Of a DNA stretch of 8,364 nt, positions 5,755-8,364 are shown piece after piece. Position numbers and translations under genes: made by a program. The stretch is taken from the NCBI GenBank assembly GCA_900770325.1, contig CAAGKE010000130.1, forward strand, positions 1 to 8,364. Direction: 5' to 3'. Within the stretch, counting starts at the first letter, position 1; every line of letters begins with the position of its first letter. Under the pieces are notes generated by a model, which saw only the letters and a list, made by a program, of their open reading frames with translations, made no database searches and had not been told where the DNA came from. Source of the stretch: Lachnospiraceae bacterium (lineage in GTDB: Bacteria > Bacillota > Clostridia > Lachnospirales > Lachnospiraceae).

Positions 5755-7497
5755 ATGAGTAAAGATCCGACAAAAACGAATGATGAACATGTCAGTACCT
5801 CCCAGGCACTGGATGATGAGCAGCGTGTCAAGGTTCTCTCTCCCGGACAGCTTGTAGCAAAGCGTTTTTTCCGAAACAGGCTGGCGATGGTTGGACTGGT
5901 GATACTGATCGTGATGTTCCTGTTTTCCTTTGTGGGCGGTATGGTAAGCCCATATGGAGAAAGCCAGGTATTCCGTAAGCAGGAAGCTACCTGGAAGGAC
6001 TATGCAGGAGCAAGCTACAATGATGCCTATACATTCCGGACAAAAGAAGGAATGGAGATGCCGGCGGCGGCACAGCAGAAATTTATCCTGGCTGTGAATA
6101 AGGAGGCGGAAAGCTTCGAAGCTGCAGGAAAAACCTATGGCCTGGAAAAACTGGGTGAGGATTTCTGGGTGGTTTCCGCAGAAGAACCTATTGCTACCGT
6201 TCTGACCCTGAAAGGGAAGTCCGCTTATACGGAAAGCGGCAGTACACCGCTTACGGATGAAATAAAGGAAGCTTATGAGAAAGCAGTCGCTGCAGGGGAA
6301 GACCATTTTGAGGCAGACGGCACAGAGTATTCCATCAGCAAGGCAGGACGTCAGAATCAGATTTCCGTGGGTGGAGAAATTGCTGTGGCAACGAAGAAAA
6401 TCTTCAATGCGGCTTCTGAGGATACGGTTTTCTCATTTGAATTTGAGAAAGAAGCCCTCCTGGCACTGGAAAATGGAGAATCTTCTTTTTCATGCGAGGA
6501 TGGAGAATATGAAATTGCTGTCGTCGATGGAGAGGATGCGGCAGAAATCAGTAAGGATGGAGAAATCTACGGAACAGTATCCACTCTGATGGTATCTCCA
6601 CAGACAAAGGGAAGCTTTTTGTCCCTGTCCTTCAAAGAAGCTGTGGAAAAAGCAATTCTGGAGAAAGCATCTACATTTACCGCACTTAATGAAAACGGAG
6701 AAGAGGAGACCTATCAGCTCCAGACAAAAAATACACAGTATGTAATCCGGAATCAGAAGATGACGACTGTCAACAGAACCTATGAAGCTCCGGGCAAAAC
6801 GCATATTCTTGGTACGGACGGCAACGGAATGGACATGCTGACCCGTCTGATGTACGGCGGCCGTATCTCTCTGATGATCGGTTTCGTGGTCGTTATCATC
6901 GAGTGTATTCTCGGCATTATGGTAGGCGGAGTTTCCGGCTATTTCGGCGGATGGGTGGACACCATTCTCATGCGTGTGGTGGATGTGGTAATCTGTATTC
7001 CGGCGATGCCTCTTTATATTATCATCGGGTCCGTAATGGATTATTACAAGATCGACCCGCGTATCCGAATCTATGCCCTGTGCATTATCCTGGGACTTCT
7101 GGGATGGCCAGGTATAGCCCGTATGGTGCGGGGGCAGATTCTTTCTCTGCGTGAGCAGGAATTTATGATTGCCACTGAGGCAACGGGAATACGTGTTTCC
7201 AGGCGTATTTTCCGCCACCTGATTCCAAACGTTATCCCGCAGCTTATCGTAATCGCCACTATGGGTCTCGGTGATGTCATCCTGATGGAGGCAACCTTAA
7301 GCTTCCTGGGAATCGGTGTCAAATTCCCGTATGCATCCTGGGGTAATATCGTAAATGCGGTAAATGATATTTATGTACTGACCAACTACTGGTTTGTATG
7401 GATTCCGGCTGGATTTCTGATTCTGATCACAGTGCTTGGATTTAACTTTGTGGGTGACGGCCTTAGAGATGCCTTTGACCCGAAGATGAAACGGTAG
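5755..7497 (+). CDS. OppC/DppC-type permease with a large repeat-containing extracytoplasmic insert
   Basis: This is the second channel subunit of the importer. At 580 residues it is nearly twice the usual ~300. A cytoplasmic N-terminus contains SPGQLVAKRFFRNRLAMVGL (29-48), the standard OppC_N-type lead into membrane segment 1 (about 44-64). The core resumes at HILGTDGNGMDMLTRLMYGG (350-369), followed by segments at about 370-392, 405-430, 439-458, 489-515 and 545-566. The EAA loop for ATPase contact is at about 467-490 (EQEFMIATEATGIRVSRRIF). The C-terminus GDGLRDAFDPKMKR is typical. Between segment 1 and the HILGTD block, where ordinary OppC has about 30 residues, there are about 285 (65-349). 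These are acidic, have no membrane segment and must lie outside. I see four degenerate repeats there (listed separately). The frame is continuous and codon use looks even across the insert, so this does not look like an assembly error. Confidence 0.94.
   Translation: MSKDPTKTNDEHVSTSQALDDEQRVKVLSPGQLVAKRFFRNRLAMVGLVILIVMFLFSFVGGMVSPYGESQVFRKQEATWKDYAGASYNDAYTFRTKEGMEMPAAAQQKFILAVNKEAESFEAAGKTYGLEKLGEDFWVVSAEEPIATVLTLKGKSAYTESGSTPLTDEIKEAYEKAVAAGEDHFEADGTEYSISKAGRQNQISVGGEIAVATKKIFNAASEDTVFSFEFEKEALLALENGESSFSCEDGEYEIAVVDGEDAAEISKDGEIYGTVSTLMVSPQTKGSFLSLSFKEAVEKAILEKASTFTALNENGEEETYQLQTKNTQYVIRNQKMTTVNRTYEAPGKTHILGTDGNGMDMLTRLMYGGRISLMIGFVVVIIECILGIMVGGVSGYFGGWVDTILMRVVDVVICIPAMPLYIIIGSVMDYYKIDPRIRIYALCIILGLLGWPGIARMVRGQILSLREQEFMIATEATGIRVSRRIFRHLIPNVIPQLIVIATMGLGDVILMEATLSFLGIGVKFPYASWGNIVNAVNDIYVLTNYWFVWIPAGFLILITVLGFNFVGDGLRDAFDPKMKR
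6022..6780 (+). repeat. Four degenerate ~60-residue protein repeats in the OppC-type permease
   Basis: Residues about 90-152, 156-217, 222-281 and 286-342 align as four units. Each has an 18-residue amphipathic helix-like block ending in Phe: AAAQQKFILAVNKEAESF (104-121), DEIKEAYEKAVAAGEDHF (168-185), FEFEKEALLALENGESSF (228-245) and LSFKEAVEKAILEKASTF (291-308). The alanine at block position 10 (113, 177, 237, 300) and the final Phe are shared by all four, with a hydrophobic residue at position 11. A Tyr follows 7 residues later in units 1-3 (128, 192, 252) and 12 later in unit 4 (320). Each unit then runs through beta-like sequence to a strand such as EEPIATV, GEIAVAT, GEIYGTV or NQKMTTV. 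The Phe-to-Phe steps are 64, 60 and 63 residues. DNA-level similarity is low, so duplication would be old. The alignment was made by eye. Confidence 0.6.
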
Positions 7498-7502
7498 GTG
7501 AT
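7496..7502 (+). promoter_or_regulatory. Ribosome binding site that decides the ATPase start
   Basis: AGGTGAT, complementary to the 5' side of the anti-Shine-Dalgarno region, overlaps the stop of the OppC-type gene and precedes the ATG at 7506 by 3 bases. The later in-frame ATG at 7647, which would give a conventional-length ATPase N-terminus, has no comparable site at proper spacing. The upstream start is therefore preferred. Confidence 0.6.
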
Positions 7503-7505
7503 AAT

Positions 7506-8364
7506 ATGGCATTTGGAAGAAAAAACGCAAATTATATCTCCGCAAAGGAAACAAAACGAATCTCCAGAGAAAACAGGAGAATTACCGGCGAGATTGAGAA
7601 AAAGAGAAAACGGAAGAATATTCCGGAGTCCGAGTATGTGACACAGATGAAAAATCCGGACAATGTCGTGGAGTTTGACAATGTCCATACGTATTTCTTT
7701 ACCGATATAGGAACAGTGAAGGCAGTAGATGGCGTAACATTTGAGGTTCCCAAAGGAAAAACGGTGGGAATCGTAGGAGAGTCCGGCTGCGGAAAATCTG
7801 TTACGAGCCTGTCTCTCATGCAGCTGGTGCAGCGCCCTCAGGGCCAGACCGTAGAAGGAGAAATCCGTTTCAATACCGGAGATAAGGTTTATAATATCGT
7901 AAATACCCCCACAAGTGTAATGCAGAAGCTTCGTGGAAATGAAATGTCCATGATTTTTCAGGAACCAATGACTTCCTTAAACCCGGTATTCCGTATCGGG
8001 GAACAGGTGGATGAGATTACCATGATCCATTATCCGGAGATGTCCAAAGAAGAGGTGAAGGCAAGAACCATTGAAATGCTGAAAATGGTGGGAATTGCCA
8101 ACAGCGAGGGCGTGTACCGGATGTATCCTCATGAGTTGTCAGGCGGTATGAGACAGCGTGTCTGTATCGCGATCGGCCTTGCATGTAATCCGAAGCTGAT
8201 CATTGCAGATGAGCCGACCACGGCACTGGATGTGACCATTCAGGCACAGATTCTGGATCTGATGCGTAATCTGAAGGACAAGATCAATTCCTCCATCATG
8301 CTGATCACCCATGACCTGGGTGTTATCGCAGAGATGGCAGACTATGTAGTCGTCATGTATGCGG
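7506..8364 (+). CDS. OppD/DppD-type peptide ABC transporter ATP-binding protein, 3' end missing
   Basis: This cytoplasmic ATPase energises peptide import, normally as a heterodimer with an OppF-type partner that would be expected past the right edge. The first 286 residues are visible. They contain the Walker A motif GESGCGKS (91-98), the Q-loop Gln152 in FQEPMTSLNP, the signature LSGGMRQR (211-218), Walker B LIIADEP (231-237), the D-loop ALD (240-242) and the switch His269 in ITHDLG. All catalytic residues are intact, so the nucleotide-binding domain looks functional. The missing C-terminus would hold the family's end domain, including the cysteine-rich region often found in OppD. The nucleotide-binding fold starts only at about residue 54 (VVEFDNVHTYFF). 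Before it is a strongly basic, charged extension rich in Lys and Arg (about 1-50), unlike usual OppD. The gene begins 8 bases after the permease stop. Confidence 0.95.
   Translation, partial: MAFGRKNANYISAKETKRISRENRRITGEIEKKRKRKNIPESEYVTQMKNPDNVVEFDNVHTYFFTDIGTVKAVDGVTFEVPKGKTVGIVGESGCGKSVTSLSLMQLVQRPQGQTVEGEIRFNTGDKVYNIVNTPTSVMQKLRGNEMSMIFQEPMTSLNPVFRIGEQVDEITMIHYPEMSKEEVKARTIEMLKMVGIANSEGVYRMYPHELSGGMRQRVCIAIGLACNPKLIIADEPTTALDVTIQAQILDLMRNLKDKINSSIMLITHDLGVIAEMADYVVVMYA

Noticed and set aside
5641..6306. Minus-strand frame of 221 codons across the permease junction
   Set aside because: It runs antisense through two conserved permease genes and their shared ribosome binding site; its length is explained by the composition of the plus-strand genes.
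6022..6780. The permease insert as a foreign domain acquired recently or an assembly artefact
   Set aside because: The frame is unbroken, codon and base use resemble the flanks by eye, and the internal repeats have diverged strongly at DNA level, which points to an old, maintained domain.

Overview
The window looks like a chromosomal stretch from an anaerobic, low-to-moderate GC Firmicute, most likely a Lachnospiraceae-type clostridium. The grounds are strong AGGAGG-type ribosome binding sites, clostridial codon use, an M3 'not PepF' type oligoendopeptidase, and an Opp/Dpp-type ABC transporter of the sort common in gut peptide fermenters. The genus is inferred, not proven. All recognisable genes lie on the + strand. 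No tRNA, rRNA, CRISPR array, insertion sequence or integrase was seen.

Region 1 (1-2217): the 3' nine-tenths of a zinc oligopeptidase of family M3, whose N-terminus lies off the left edge. It is followed after 25 bases by a small unrecognised protein with four predicted membrane segments. Region 2 (2218-2343): a short intergenic space with a plausible sigma-A promoter and a strong ribosome binding site. Region 3 (2344-8364): a peptide-type ABC import operon in the canonical order: solute-binding protein, OppB-type permease, OppC-type permease, OppD-type ATPase. The ATPase is cut by the right edge, and an OppF partner would be expected beyond it. A long, perfect inverted repeat separates the binding-protein gene from the permease genes and probably sets their expression ratio.

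Together the genes suggest peptide scavenging: the transporter imports short peptides and the M3 peptidase cleaves them in the cytoplasm. The transporter departs from the textbook Opp system in several ways. The binding protein has a signal peptide but no lipobox cysteine, and carries an acidic insert of about 150 residues. The OppC-type permease has an extra extracytoplasmic region of about 275 residues after its first membrane segment, which I read as four degenerate repeats of about 60 residues. The ATPase has a basic N-terminal extension of about 50 residues. Enlarged outside parts on both the binding protein and a permease, with no obvious lipid anchor, raise the possibility that the permease ectodomain captures or retains the binding protein. 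That is a hypothesis, and it is the most interesting point in this window.
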